Origin: Eukaryota sp. TZLM1-RC
Taxonomy: Eukaryota; Metamonada: BaSk clade
Assembly (NCBI GenBank): GCA_040285825.1
Contig: JAUPSS010000006.1
Coordinates: 1,116,001 to 1,180,000 of the forward strand
Length of the DNA: 64,000 bases
Reading direction: 5' to 3'
Within the stretch, counting starts at the first letter, position 1. Each line of letters opens with the position of its first letter. Shown here piece by piece: positions 22,019 through 31,616 of the stretch. The position numbers and the translations under genes are program-made. Below the pieces are notes generated by a model, which searched no databases, was not told the origin of the DNA, and saw nothing but the letters and a program-made list of their open reading frames with translations.

Positions 22019-22478
22019 GCTTCAAATTTTTATAAATTTATATGTATGTGTTTAAAAACTTTTTTATGAGAAAATATGATTTAAAATTATAGTTTTAGTT
22101 TTTGTGGATTTTCTTACAATTGTATTAGTATCAAGCATTAATCTAAGCCTTTGAACGTTATCTTGTCTTTTCAAGGTCAATCACAGGAATGGAAAGTGTC
22201 GAAGTGTGGAAAGGGTCGACAAGTTGCAGATTAAGTGTTTGCTATTCATAAGATTTGAAAAAAATGAATATTTATAGAGAAATTCTTAATAGTTATTTAC
22301 TGATTAAGCTATGAAAAATAATTATGTTACATATAGAACAAATTCTAAAAAATGATGATGTGTTGAGATAAAGAAATTAATTGATAAATAGTCATAATAA
22401 AAATAAAATAAAGAGCATAACTAAATGTACTAAATGTACTGTTTCCTGTTTAAATTAATTCAATACTAATCAAAATAA
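22019..22478. other. Intergenic, shared 3' region of convergent genes
   Basis: 460 bp of AT-rich sequence between two convergent stop codons. I see nothing else in it. Confidence 0.6.
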
Positions 22479-24323
22479 TCAAACATCATCTTTAAAACTT
22501 TCAGTATTAAAAAAATCATTAAATTTAAGTCTAGTATAAAGTTCATTAGCAGTCTCAGAGCTTTCCCTCGAGACCTGGTGAATGGTCATAAACTCCATCA
22601 AAGTTAGAAACGCCTTTACCTTTTTACGAAAATTATCTCTAAATTCAACCAATTCAGCGGTTTCCCATGGTTGATCATCTGATTTGATTGATTGAACCAA
22701 ATTGATTGAATCCAACAGAAGGTCAACTACCAACTTCAGCACCCTTTCACTTTTCTCCACCAAGAACAATCTCAAACCCATTGAATTAACTGCAGAGTCC
22801 AAAGGAGAGGAATCTAGGTTCCCGGCAAAACCAAAATCAATTGAATCAATTTCATCATAGAATTGAGGAAGCACGGTGCTGGAAAGAAAACAGTGAAACG
22901 TCGACGTAAATGATTTAACTTCCCGTGTGATAGACCAAAATAGACGATTATTGAGTTGATGAGGTGAGAAATTCGATTGCCACAAACCAGAAACCAAATC
23001 ATTGGCATGACAAACAGCAAATATAAACAACTGTAATCTCGAAAGTAATCGTACCGATTGGTTGGATAACCACAAACTTAAAGGAAACTCCACTTTATCT
23101 TGACCAAAAAGACCCCCATTGAAAGGGTCAAATTCAATCAAAGTAAATGACTGGTCAGGAAAGTTCTTGACTAATTCAGTATTGAGTAAGTGTTTGAGAT
23201 GCACCATATCACGTAATGGGTCATAATGAAATTGAGAATTCGGAAGACCTAACGTCATGACAGTTGGAATCAAATGATTGATTGATTCATAGAGGCAACC
23301 CACTCGAAAAGACTTCCAAACGAAGAAATCAATCAATTTTGATAGATGATTTCGAACATTCAAGTTTTTGACGACGACTGACGTAAGAAATGATAGACAT
23401 TCATCATTGAAAAAACGAAAAACTTCCAGAATGGCTATTTCAATGGAAACTAGGTCAATACATGGATCAAAATCAATCAAATTCATGGTATTTTTGACCG
23501 ATTTAGGACTGTAAAACAATATATCAGAGTCACTTAACTGAATAGGAAAATTAACTCTGTGATTACTCAAATCAATTCCCAAGTCTTGCAAACGTGACAT
23601 CACGTTATCCTCCAATGAATTTGATTGATTATTTGATTGAATTTCTGGCAAAACACCAGACTTCTGGAAGACCAAACAACAAGAGATGATTCCCTTTACA
23701 CACCTGAATAACTTTGAGAGGAATCCTGGAGGAAATTGACCGGAAACTAGACAATCAAACCGACAACCAGTGACGTCATTGATAACAAGACCAAAACTGA
23801 CTAGGTCATTAATCACTGATTGATTAATTGAACCAATCAAACATTGATCTAGCAGCACACACAATGATTTGAGTTTTAGGTAGAATTTTTTAAACAAAAG
23901 ATTAATTAAATGCAAATTTTGGTTACTAAACATGGATAATGGTAGGATAGTCTTGGTCAGGTGACCTGACAAAAGTTTCCAGAGTGAATCAAGGGTTAAG
24001 TCACTAGGGTATTTCTTAATAGTACATGCTGCAGAATGAACATTGCGAACAAAGGTAAGGAAAGTGCCTAGAGAAGAAAATTGTTGAGGAGATGTGATCG
24101 TTGGTATTAAGGTAAAGAAAGGAGAAGGTTTGAGAGAGAGGAGGAGATGACGAAGAGCAATGACGGACTTTGCATGGGGTTTGTAGGTTGGGTTGTGGAG
24201 GCAACGAATCTCAATGTAATCTGACACATGAAGAGGGGTTGTCGAGGAGTAAAGGTAGACACAAGATATGTCTATGAAATCAGTGGAAGTGATTGAGAGG
24301 GAACGACTTAGGTGTTGAGCCAT
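22479..24323 (-). CDS. Gamma-tubulin complex component (Spc97/Spc98 family), divergent
   Basis: 614 residues, one exon, ATG at 24321-24323, TGA stop. The C-terminal half has the layout of the gamma-tubulin-binding (GRIP2) region: FPLSLWLSNQSVRLLSRLQLF with a helix containing LVSGLW, then a helix with FTSTFHCFLSSTVLPQFYDE (the 'helical, then single-chain linker' pattern of the family), then LRLFLVEKSERVLKLVVDLL. The N-terminal half is weakly conserved helical sequence compatible with GRIP1. The length is close to GCP4-type subunits (~650). These proteins form the gamma-tubulin ring complex that nucleates microtubules. Assignment rests on pattern recognition of a divergent member; the exact subunit is not resolved. 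Confidence 0.7.
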   Translation of the reverse strand: MAQHLSRSLSITSTDFIDISCVYLYSSTTPLHVSDYIEIRCLHNPTYKPHAKSVIALRHLLLSLKPSPFFTLIPTITSPQQFSSLGTFLTFVRNVHSAACTIKKYPSDLTLDSLWKLLSGHLTKTILPLSMFSNQNLHLINLLFKKFYLKLKSLCVLLDQCLIGSINQSVINDLVSFGLVINDVTGCRFDCLVSGQFPPGFLSKLFRCVKGIISCCLVFQKSGVLPEIQSNNQSNSLEDNVMSRLQDLGIDLSNHRVNFPIQLSDSDILFYSPKSVKNTMNLIDFDPCIDLVSIEIAILEVFRFFNDECLSFLTSVVVKNLNVRNHLSKLIDFFVWKSFRVGCLYESINHLIPTVMTLGLPNSQFHYDPLRDMVHLKHLLNTELVKNFPDQSFTLIEFDPFNGGLFGQDKVEFPLSLWLSNQSVRLLSRLQLFIFAVCHANDLVSGLWQSNFSPHQLNNRLFWSITREVKSFTSTFHCFLSSTVLPQFYDEIDSIDFGFAGNLDSSPLDSAVNSMGLRLFLVEKSERVLKLVVDLLLDSINLVQSIKSDDQPWETAELVEFRDNFRKKVKAFLTLMEFMTIHQVSRESSETANELYTRLKFNDFFNTESFKDDV

Positions 24324-24531
24324 GTGGAAGAGTAGAGAACAGTGGTGTCGTCCCAGTAAACATGTAATTCATTCATTAGATTTGACTTTTAAATGGGAAT
24401 TCACACTACTCCACACCATTATATCCTCAATCAATTCCAATATTTCCAGAATTTTTGGAAAAAATCCAGGAATGATGGAACATTGGAATTTGCTCAAGAT
24501 GATATGATATTAGTATTTGAATCGGTTTCTC

Positions 24532-24588
24532 AATCGAATTAGAGAAGCTTTAGCTAGGCATTAAGATTTTGTGGAGGAAAAATTTGAA
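24532..24588 (+). mobile_element. Family C C-terminal scrap
   Basis: ~57 bp matching the C end (caatcgaattagagaagct; residues NRIREALA..), degraded and joined to family B at 24589. Confidence 0.6.
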
Positions 24589-25490
24589 AAGAAAAAGATT
24601 TTATTGTTTGAATCAGCACGCTTAAGCAAGAAAATGCTGATTTTGCTATTTTTTTTTGATTGATTTGAAAGAAAGTTCATCTGCAGCTTTGTTGAATCAA
24701 ATTCCCCAAATTTATGGCCTATTTTTAAATGACGACCAATTTACAACTGCAATGAGAATGCGTTGTTATTTATGGCCTTGTAATTTGCCCAATGATTTGT
24801 TGTGCAAATGTGAAGCTGGTTTGACATTATCACATTTTCAATCGCAATAGATTTATTTCTTATCGTTCTACTTTGCATGAAGCAGTCAGAGATCAAATCC
24901 ATGCAATTTGTAATTCCTATCATATTGAATCTTTTGTAGAACCATTGTTAGGGTCTCTTGATATAAATGAAAACGTAAGAGACTCAGAGTATGCAAAACG
25001 ACGTGCTGATGTTGCTGTGCCATCATTTGATGATTATCTTGAATGTTGTTGATGACGTAACAGTGGATGTTTGCAAGAAAAATGCCTTGAAAAATGCTCA
25101 ATCTGAAGTATCCCCCCTTGATGACTCCGAATTGTACAAACGGAAAAAATATGCAAATCCTTTAAAAGAATTGAAAGATGTTCGCCATGTAGATTACCAA
25201 ATTTGCCCATTTGCTATATCGTTGTATGGTCGTCTTGGAAAAACTGCTATGAATTTTATTGATGATTTTGAAAATCTTGTGAAAAGAAGAATGAATAAGC
25301 GTTTTGATCGTCGCTTGTGGCTAAATCGTATTGTTTTTACTATTTTCAAATCAATTCCTAAAATGATTTCGAAAGCTTTGATGTCTGTCAGTGCACATTA
25401 CGAAGAAATTGCTGTTGTGAGGTTTGATGGTGTGGAAGCTTGTTTTGAAGATATTGACTTTTAGACTGTAGTTGAACAATAAATTAAATT
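24589..25490 (+). mobile_element. Family B 3' half, frameshifted endonuclease subtype
   Basis: A degraded start (frame 24656-24850, knuckle CKCEAGLTLSH), then the endonuclease with the +1 DYLECC frameshift near 25040, then the intact C-terminal frame 24991-25464 and 3' UTR. The order and joint to A that follow match 13753-14832. Confidence 0.83.
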
Positions 25491-25497
25491 AAAATAA

Positions 25498-25727
25498 AAA
25501 AAAGTAAAGAGAAGAACTGGCAGAAATTTCAACAGATTGTTTTGGCAAAATAGAATTGTGTTTTCTATTTTTAAGGGGATGTTGAAGATGGTTTCTGATG
25601 CTTTGCTTTCTCTTGGATCTCACTATGAGAGAGTTGCATCTAGTGTTTTTGTTCTGGGAGAGATGAATTTTTTAGATGTTGATTTATATGTTTTGAATAA
25701 AATTAAAATTTTGGTAAAAAAAAGGTT
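25498..25727 (+). mobile_element. Family A 3' end, stop-loss subtype (duplicate)
   Basis: Matches 14833-15057, including the lost TAG (FLDVDLYVLNKIKILVKK) and the same right joint into B at ggtttgacagtatcac. Confidence 0.82.
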
Positions 25728-26080
25728 TGACAGTATCACATTTATTAAATTGTAATAGATTTATTTCCTATCGTTTTACGTTGCATGATGCAGTCAGAGA
25801 TCAAATCCATGGAATGTGTAATTCCTATCATATTGAATTTATTGTAGAACCTTTGTTGAGGTCTCTTGATATAAATGAAAGCGTAAGAGATTCAGAAAAT
25901 GGAAAACGACGTGCTGATGTTGTTGTGCCCTCGTTTGATGATGTCATGAATGTTGTTGATGTCGTAACAGTGGATGTTTGCAAGAAAAATGCCTTGAAAA
26001 ATGCTCAATCCGAAGTATCCCCCCTTGATGACTCCGAATTGTACAAACGAAAAAAATATGCAAATCCTTTAAAAGAATTG
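25728..26080 (+). mobile_element. Family B, interrupted by a mini C insertion
   Basis: Same subtype as 15058-15745 (EFIVEPLL, ENGKRRAD). The frame 25727-26092 is open to PLKELL, where a 105-bp C fragment is inserted. Continues at 26186. Confidence 0.85.
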
Positions 26081-26185
26081 TTAGTTTATTGAATTTGCAC
26101 ACTTGATTAAATTAAATCATAACTAATGGGACGACTATCATTAAACCAAGATTTCCTCTACAAAATCTTGATTTGCTTGCAAGAA
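26081..26185 (-). mobile_element. 105-bp family C 3'-end insertion with 12-bp TSD
   Basis: Matches the C 3' terminus in antisense (a few C-terminal codons and the 3' UTR). The B sequence ttaaaagaattg is present at 26069-26080 and 26186-26197, and B continues in register. It is an extremely 5'-truncated target-primed insertion. Confidence 0.9.
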
Positions 26186-26520
26186 TTAAAAGAATTGAAA
26201 CATGTTCGCCATGTAGATTACCAAATTTGCCCATTTGCTATATCGTTGTATGGTCGTCTTGGAAAAACTGCTATGAATTTTATTGATGATTTTGAAAATC
26301 TTGTGAAAAGAAGAATGAATAAGCGTTTTGATCGTCGCTTGTGGCTAAATCGTATTGTTTTTACTATTTTCAAATCAATTCCTAAAATGATTTCGAAAGC
26401 TTTGATGTCTGTCAGTGCACATTACGAAGAAATTGCTGTTGTGAGGTTTGATGGTGTGGAAGCTTGTTTTGAAGATATTGACTTTTAGACTGTAGTTTAA
26501 TAATAAATTAAAATTTTTCA
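26186..26520 (+). mobile_element. Family B 3' end
   Basis: Right part of the B copy at 25728: frame to TAG at 26488, 3' UTR (aataataaattaaaattttt) and tail. Confidence 0.85.
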
Positions 26521-26658
26521 TTAACAAAATACAATGAACCTTTGTCCAAATTGGCCAGTCTACAGCATGCAAAATACAATTTGTATCCATTTGTACTTTC
26601 CCTTTTTGGTTCACTTGCACCAACTGCTTTAGGTTTTTGGATGATTTTGAAATGATTG
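26521..26658 (+). mobile_element. Family A internal fragment
   Basis: Same A piece (tacaatgaacc to gattgtaaa) with the same joints on both sides as 11108-11250. Confidence 0.75.
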
Positions 26659-27853
26659 TAAAAAGGTGTTGGATTCAATTCATCAAAATATTTGACCAAA
26701 GCTGCATTTATTGGTGGTGGAAAAAATTTTGTATTTGAATTCTCTAGAAGATATCCTTTTGCCGAAAATCTTCTTGGAACTACAAATAGCTTATTCCTCG
26801 ATAACTTAAGAGAAGAAATATCCAGTTTATCTCCCGACTTATGGCAATCATGTTTCCCCATATCCATTCAAGAAATTCCAGACAGAAGTTTGTATTCATT
26901 AAAATTTGCGTTGAAAAAACTCCAACGACATCTTTTGAGAAAATTTGAAAGCAAGGATTTTATTGTTCGACTTAGCACGGCTAAGAAAGAAAATCCTGCT
27001 TTTGCAAATTTTTTGATTGATTTGAAGGACAGTTCATCTGCAGTTTTGATAAATCAAATTCCCCAGATTTATGGCCTATTTTTGAATGACGACCAATGGA
27101 CCACTGCTATGAGAATGCGTTGTTATTTATGGCCTTGTAATTTGCCCAATGATTTGTTTTGCAAATGTGGAGCTGGTTTGACATTATCACATTTATTTAA
27201 TTGTAATAGATTTATTTCCTATCGTTCTACGTTGCATGATGCAGTCAGAGATCAAATCCATGCAATGTGTAATTCCTATCATATTGAATCTTTTGTAGAA
27301 CCATTGTTAGGGTCTCTTGATATAAATGAAAACGTAAGAGACTCAGAGTATGCAAAACGACGTGCTGATGTTGCTGTGCCATCATTTGATGATTATCTTG
27401 AATGTTGTTGATGACGTAACAGTGGATGTTTGCAAGAAAAATGCCTTGAAAAATGCTCAATCTGAAGTATCCCCCCTTGATGACTCCGAATTGTACAAAC
27501 GGAAAAAATATGCAAATCCTTTAAAAGAATTGAAAGATGTTCGCCATGTAGATTACCAAATTTGCCCATTTGCTATATCGTTGTATGGTCGTCTTGGAAA
27601 AACTGCTATGAATTTTATTGATGATTTTGAAAATCTTGTGAAAAGAAGAATGAATAAGCGTTTTGATCGTCGCTTGTGGCTAAATCGTATTGTTTTTACT
27701 ATTTTCAAATCAATTCCTAAAATGATTTCGAAAGCTTTGATGTCTGTCAGTGCACATTACGAAGAAATTGCTGTTGTGAGGTTTGATGGTGTGGAAGCTT
27801 GTTTTGAAGATATTGACTTTTAGACTGTAGTTTAACAATAAATTAAAATTTTT
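26659..27853 (+). mobile_element. Family B copy, 1.2 kb
   Basis: Frame 26692-27411 runs from GGGKNFVFEF through the knuckle and HDAVRD to the DYLECC frameshift in the endonuclease. Frame 27350-27823 completes the C-terminus, then the 3' UTR. Confidence 0.87.
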
Positions 27854-27955
27854 CATTAACAAAATACAATTTGTATCCATTTGTACTTTCCCTTTTTGGT
27901 TCACTTGCACCAACTGCTTTATGTTTTTTGGATGATTTTGAAATGATTGTAAAAA
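27854..27955 (+). mobile_element. Family A internal fragment, with internal deletion
   Basis: Same A piece as 26521-26658 but missing ~45 bp (KLASLQHAK region). Confidence 0.72.
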
Positions 27956-28482
27956 GGTGTTGGATTTAATTCATCAAAATATTTGACCAAAGGTGCATTT
28001 ATTGGTGGTGGAAAAAATTTTGTATTTGAATTCTCTAGAAGATATCCTTTTGCCGAAAATCTTCTTGAAACTACAAATAGCTTATTCCTCGATAACTTAA
28101 GAGAAGAAATATCCAGTTTATCTCCCGACTTATGGCAATCATGTTTCCCCATATACATTCAAGAAATTCCAGACAGAAGTTTGTATTCTCTAAAATTTGC
28201 GTTGAAAAAGCTCCAACGACATCTTTTGAAAAAATTTGAAAGCAAGGATTTTATTGTTCGACTTAGCACGGCTAAGAAAGAAAATCCTGTTTTTGCAAAT
28301 TTTTTGATTGATTTGAAGGACAGTTCATCTGTAGTTTTGATAAATCAAATTCCCCAGATTTATGGCCTATTTTTGAATGACGACCAATGGACCACTGCTA
28401 TGAGAATGCGTTGTTATTTATGGCCTTTTAATTTGCCCAATGATTTGTTTTGCAAATGTGGAGCTGGTTTGACATTTTTTTT
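27956..28482 (+). mobile_element. Family B copy, 5' part
   Basis: Frame 27983-28489 from TKGAFIGGGKNF to the first knuckle cysteines (CKCGAGLT), then broken by a T-run and a second B copy. Confidence 0.83.
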
Positions 28483-29385
28483 GGTTTGACATTTTGAAAA
28501 CAAGGATTTTATTGTTCGACTTAGCACGGCTAAGAAAGAAAATCCTGTTTTTGCAAATTTTTTGATTGATTTGAAGGACAGTTCATCTGCAGTTTTGATA
28601 AATCAAATTCCCCAGATTTTTGGCCTATTTTTGAATGACGACCAATGGACCACTGCTATGAGAATGCGTTGTTATTTATGGCCTTGTAATTTGCCCAATG
28701 ATTTGTTTTGCAAATGTGGAGCTGGTTTGACATTATCACATTTATTTAATTGTAATAGATTTATTTCCTATCGTTTTACGTTGCATGATGCAGTTAGAGA
28801 TCAAATCCATGCAATGTGTAATTCCTATCATATTGAATCTTTTGTAAAACCTTTGCTGAGGTCTCTTGATATAAATGAAAGCGTAAGAGATTCAGAATAT
28901 GGAAAACGATGTGCTGATGTTGTTGTTCCCTCGTATGATGATGTCATGAATGTTGTTGATGTTGTAACAGTGGATGTTTGCAAGAAAAATGCCTTGAAAA
29001 ATGCTCAATTTGAAGTATCCCCCCTTGATGACTCCGAATTCTACAAACGAAAAGATATGCAAATCCTTTAAAAGAATTGAAACATGTTCGCCATGTAGAT
29101 TACCAAATTTGCCCATTTGCTATATCGTTGTATAGTCGTCTTGGAAATACTGCTGTGAATTATATTGATGATTTTGAAAACCTTGTGAAAAGAAGAATGA
29201 ATAAGCGTTTTGATCGTCGCTTGTGGCTAAATCGTATTGTTTTTACTATTTTCAAATCAATTCCTAAAATGATTTCGAAAGCTTTGATGTCTGTCAGTGC
29301 ACATTACGAAGAAATTGCTGTTGTGAGGTTTGATGGTGTGGAAGCTTGTTTTGAAGATATTGATTTTTAGACTATATTTTTTAGA
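28483..29385 (+). mobile_element. Family B copy, last of the pile
   Basis: Starts at ..ESKDFIVRL equivalents, with the knuckle and endonuclease (frame 28562-29071). A frameshift near 29050 follows, then the C-terminal frame 29077-29370 ending TAG. The subtype (YSRLGNTAVNYIDDF) matches 1587-1880. It lacks the usual poly(A) tail. Confidence 0.85.
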
Positions 29386-29753
29386 ATCAATTAAGAATGT
29401 GAAAAACAAAATGAATTATTATTATATTTATAAGACTTAATTTAAGGACAATTTGTAAAAAATCCCAATAACATAGATGTCAACTATGAACACTAATACA
29501 AATGTTTGCTGTAACTGTTCGTATTTGTGTTATATTCATTATGACGTGTTGCTAGCTTAATTAAAATTCCATATGTTCCCCTGAATATTCTTGTTACATT
29601 GATCGATCAATATCTGTTTCGTTTCTGTAGTGATGCTCTTGAACACTTACCACAACACAATAATAGGTTATCCAGAAAAATTGCTGCAATGACACAAAAT
29701 TGTGTTTGAGAATTTCCCAATCTCAACCACCACCTATTTCACTCCCTAAACCA
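29386..29753. other. Intergenic, 5' of HAUS3
   Basis: 368 bp of AT-rich DNA with no gene. It presumably carries the HAUS3 promoter, but I see no distinct motif. Confidence 0.5.
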
Positions 29754-31310
29754 ATGGCTTCGCTTTCCAAGTCAAGAAGACTGGCGAAGCATCTCAAAGC
29801 CCTTGGTTATAAAGGTGTTCTTCTTCCTCATACTTTTTCCTGGGTATTCGATGACCCTGAAACATCTTCAGAATTCAACAATCTTCTTGATCAACTTGAT
29901 AATCCCACACATGAACATTGCTTCCTCACTGCTGAACAACTAAAACACTTTGACCATCTTTCTACTCAGAACCTAGTGAAGGAGGGTGAGGACCTCGCCA
30001 GCACCATGAAGAAGTTTGAGCAAACACATGTGGACCGTGCTGATCCATATGCGTTGAAAGTGAGTAGAGAAAACAACAAAATTGCCAAACAAGAAATAGA
30101 TAAACTGTCACGTTTGCGATCGCGTTTACATTCACGTTTACACAGTCAAATTCATGAATCCAAATCAATCAATTTTGAACCATTGTCAAGGGAATTCTGT
30201 GAAGTTTTTGAACGTTTAGAATCTTTATCATTGGCTTTAACTAATAATATGGACGACATTTATTCAAATTTTTCTTCATTTGAATTAAAAAAGAAAATTA
30301 ATGATTTCATTTCGAAAAACCATCAAATTACCACTCTAATTAAGGAATTTATATCGTCAAAATTTTCAGATCCCAACCCTAACCCTAACCCTGATGCTGA
30401 TGCTGATGAGTTACTGACAGATCCAACCAATCCTTTTGTATCAAGAGCACAAGACCTCAAAAGAGCTTCTTACATCAGTAAGAATACTTTAAGTTCTAGA
30501 ATTGATGCAGAACTTGCCTTGGTTGCTGTACAAGGGTTTCATGACGTCATCCAATCAAATGCTGACGTGGCTTTCACGACTTTTCTTGACCAAAATATTT
30601 TAGAAGGTCTTACGGGTTCTGAAGAATATCAGAGACTCACACGTCATCTTTTTGAGCTATCTGATGAGGTTTCTGCTCTCAGATGCCAGCCGTTTTTGAC
30701 TGGTGATTACCAATCAAAGCTAATCAGACAAGGTCAAAAATTAAAAGTTTATGAGTTGTTAATGGAATTTTTGAAACGTCAGAATGAAATTTTATTGAGT
30801 GGAATTGAGTTGCTAACCAATTCGATCAAAGAATTAGATGATTTTGTTGAACAATATTCAGTTTTTTGCAAAGATTTTGAAGAGTTTTCGAACAATTTTC
30901 AGGAATTGATTGATTTTTTGACTGATCTCGACAATTCTGATCTAAAGAACGGCTCAATTTCCCCATTTGTCGAGCAATACTCAAAATTTCAGGATATAAT
31001 TCAAAACCAATCAGAAGTTGCGTCAAAAATAGAAATTCAGTGCAATTATTTTGCCCAGACAATAAATCAACTTGGAAATGATCTCTTTGACGAATCTGGT
31101 GAGCTCTACTTACAATCAAAATCAGTTCGAAATTATTTCGCTCAGTTAACTAAAACTCAATTGGACCTGGAAAATTCACTCAAATCTGTGGTTATCTCAA
31201 GGGAAAAGGCCAAATCAGCTATTCAATCAAATTCTGACTTGGAAAGGCTTCGGAATCTTTGGAAGTATTTTCATTCCAATCAATTTGATAAGTTGCCACG
31301 ATTAGATTGA
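29754..31310 (+). CDS. HAUS3: HAUS augmin-like complex subunit 3
   Basis: 518 residues from ATG 29754, TGA stop, one exon. The N-terminus shows the HAUS3 signature: a leading helix (SRRLAKHLKALGYKG), then FSWVFDDPETSSEF, matching the family pattern 'L..LGYP....F.WLFEDP....FL.WFC'. The rest is almost entirely predicted coiled coil (~95-510). Augmin recruits gamma-tubulin ring complexes to existing microtubules for branching nucleation in the spindle. Residues ~205-220 are a low-complexity PNPNPNPDADAD run encoded by ccctaa-like repeats. A little shorter than animal HAUS3 (~600). Confidence 0.78.
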   Translation: MASLSKSRRLAKHLKALGYKGVLLPHTFSWVFDDPETSSEFNNLLDQLDNPTHEHCFLTAEQLKHFDHLSTQNLVKEGEDLASTMKKFEQTHVDRADPYALKVSRENNKIAKQEIDKLSRLRSRLHSRLHSQIHESKSINFEPLSREFCEVFERLESLSLALTNNMDDIYSNFSSFELKKKINDFISKNHQITTLIKEFISSKFSDPNPNPNPDADADELLTDPTNPFVSRAQDLKRASYISKNTLSSRIDAELALVAVQGFHDVIQSNADVAFTTFLDQNILEGLTGSEEYQRLTRHLFELSDEVSALRCQPFLTGDYQSKLIRQGQKLKVYELLMEFLKRQNEILLSGIELLTNSIKELDDFVEQYSVFCKDFEEFSNNFQELIDFLTDLDNSDLKNGSISPFVEQYSKFQDIIQNQSEVASKIEIQCNYFAQTINQLGNDLFDESGELYLQSKSVRNYFAQLTKTQLDLENSLKSVVISREKAKSAIQSNSDLERLRNLWKYFHSNQFDKLPRLD

Positions 31311-31616
31311 TTGATTTATGCTGACAAGTTTTTTGCACCTCTTTTCGTCATTTGTATATTCGGTCATTATTCTCTTTTGTTATTGAATATGGTTTGTTTT
31401 TGGTTAGGTGAACCCAAAATTGAAATAAACTTAATTTAATTATTTGTTTTCATTCAATACCCATATATCTGCTGCTCGTATGCAACTTGTTTCTTCTCTC
31501 TCATACTCAATTTTCATCTGGGGATGATGTTGCTAAAATGCTCATGATTGGATTACTGGATAGTATTTCGTTTTAAATGAACCAAGATTTTGACTAACAC
31601 AACTCCATTCTAAATT
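31311..31616. other. Intergenic
   Basis: 306 bp between HAUS3 and the kinase-like pseudogene; I see nothing in it. Confidence 0.5.

Noticed and set aside
30369-30392. Telomere-like ccctaa repeats
   Set aside because: They lie inside the open HAUS3 frame and encode PNPNPNP; only about three units, so not a telomere or telomere scar.
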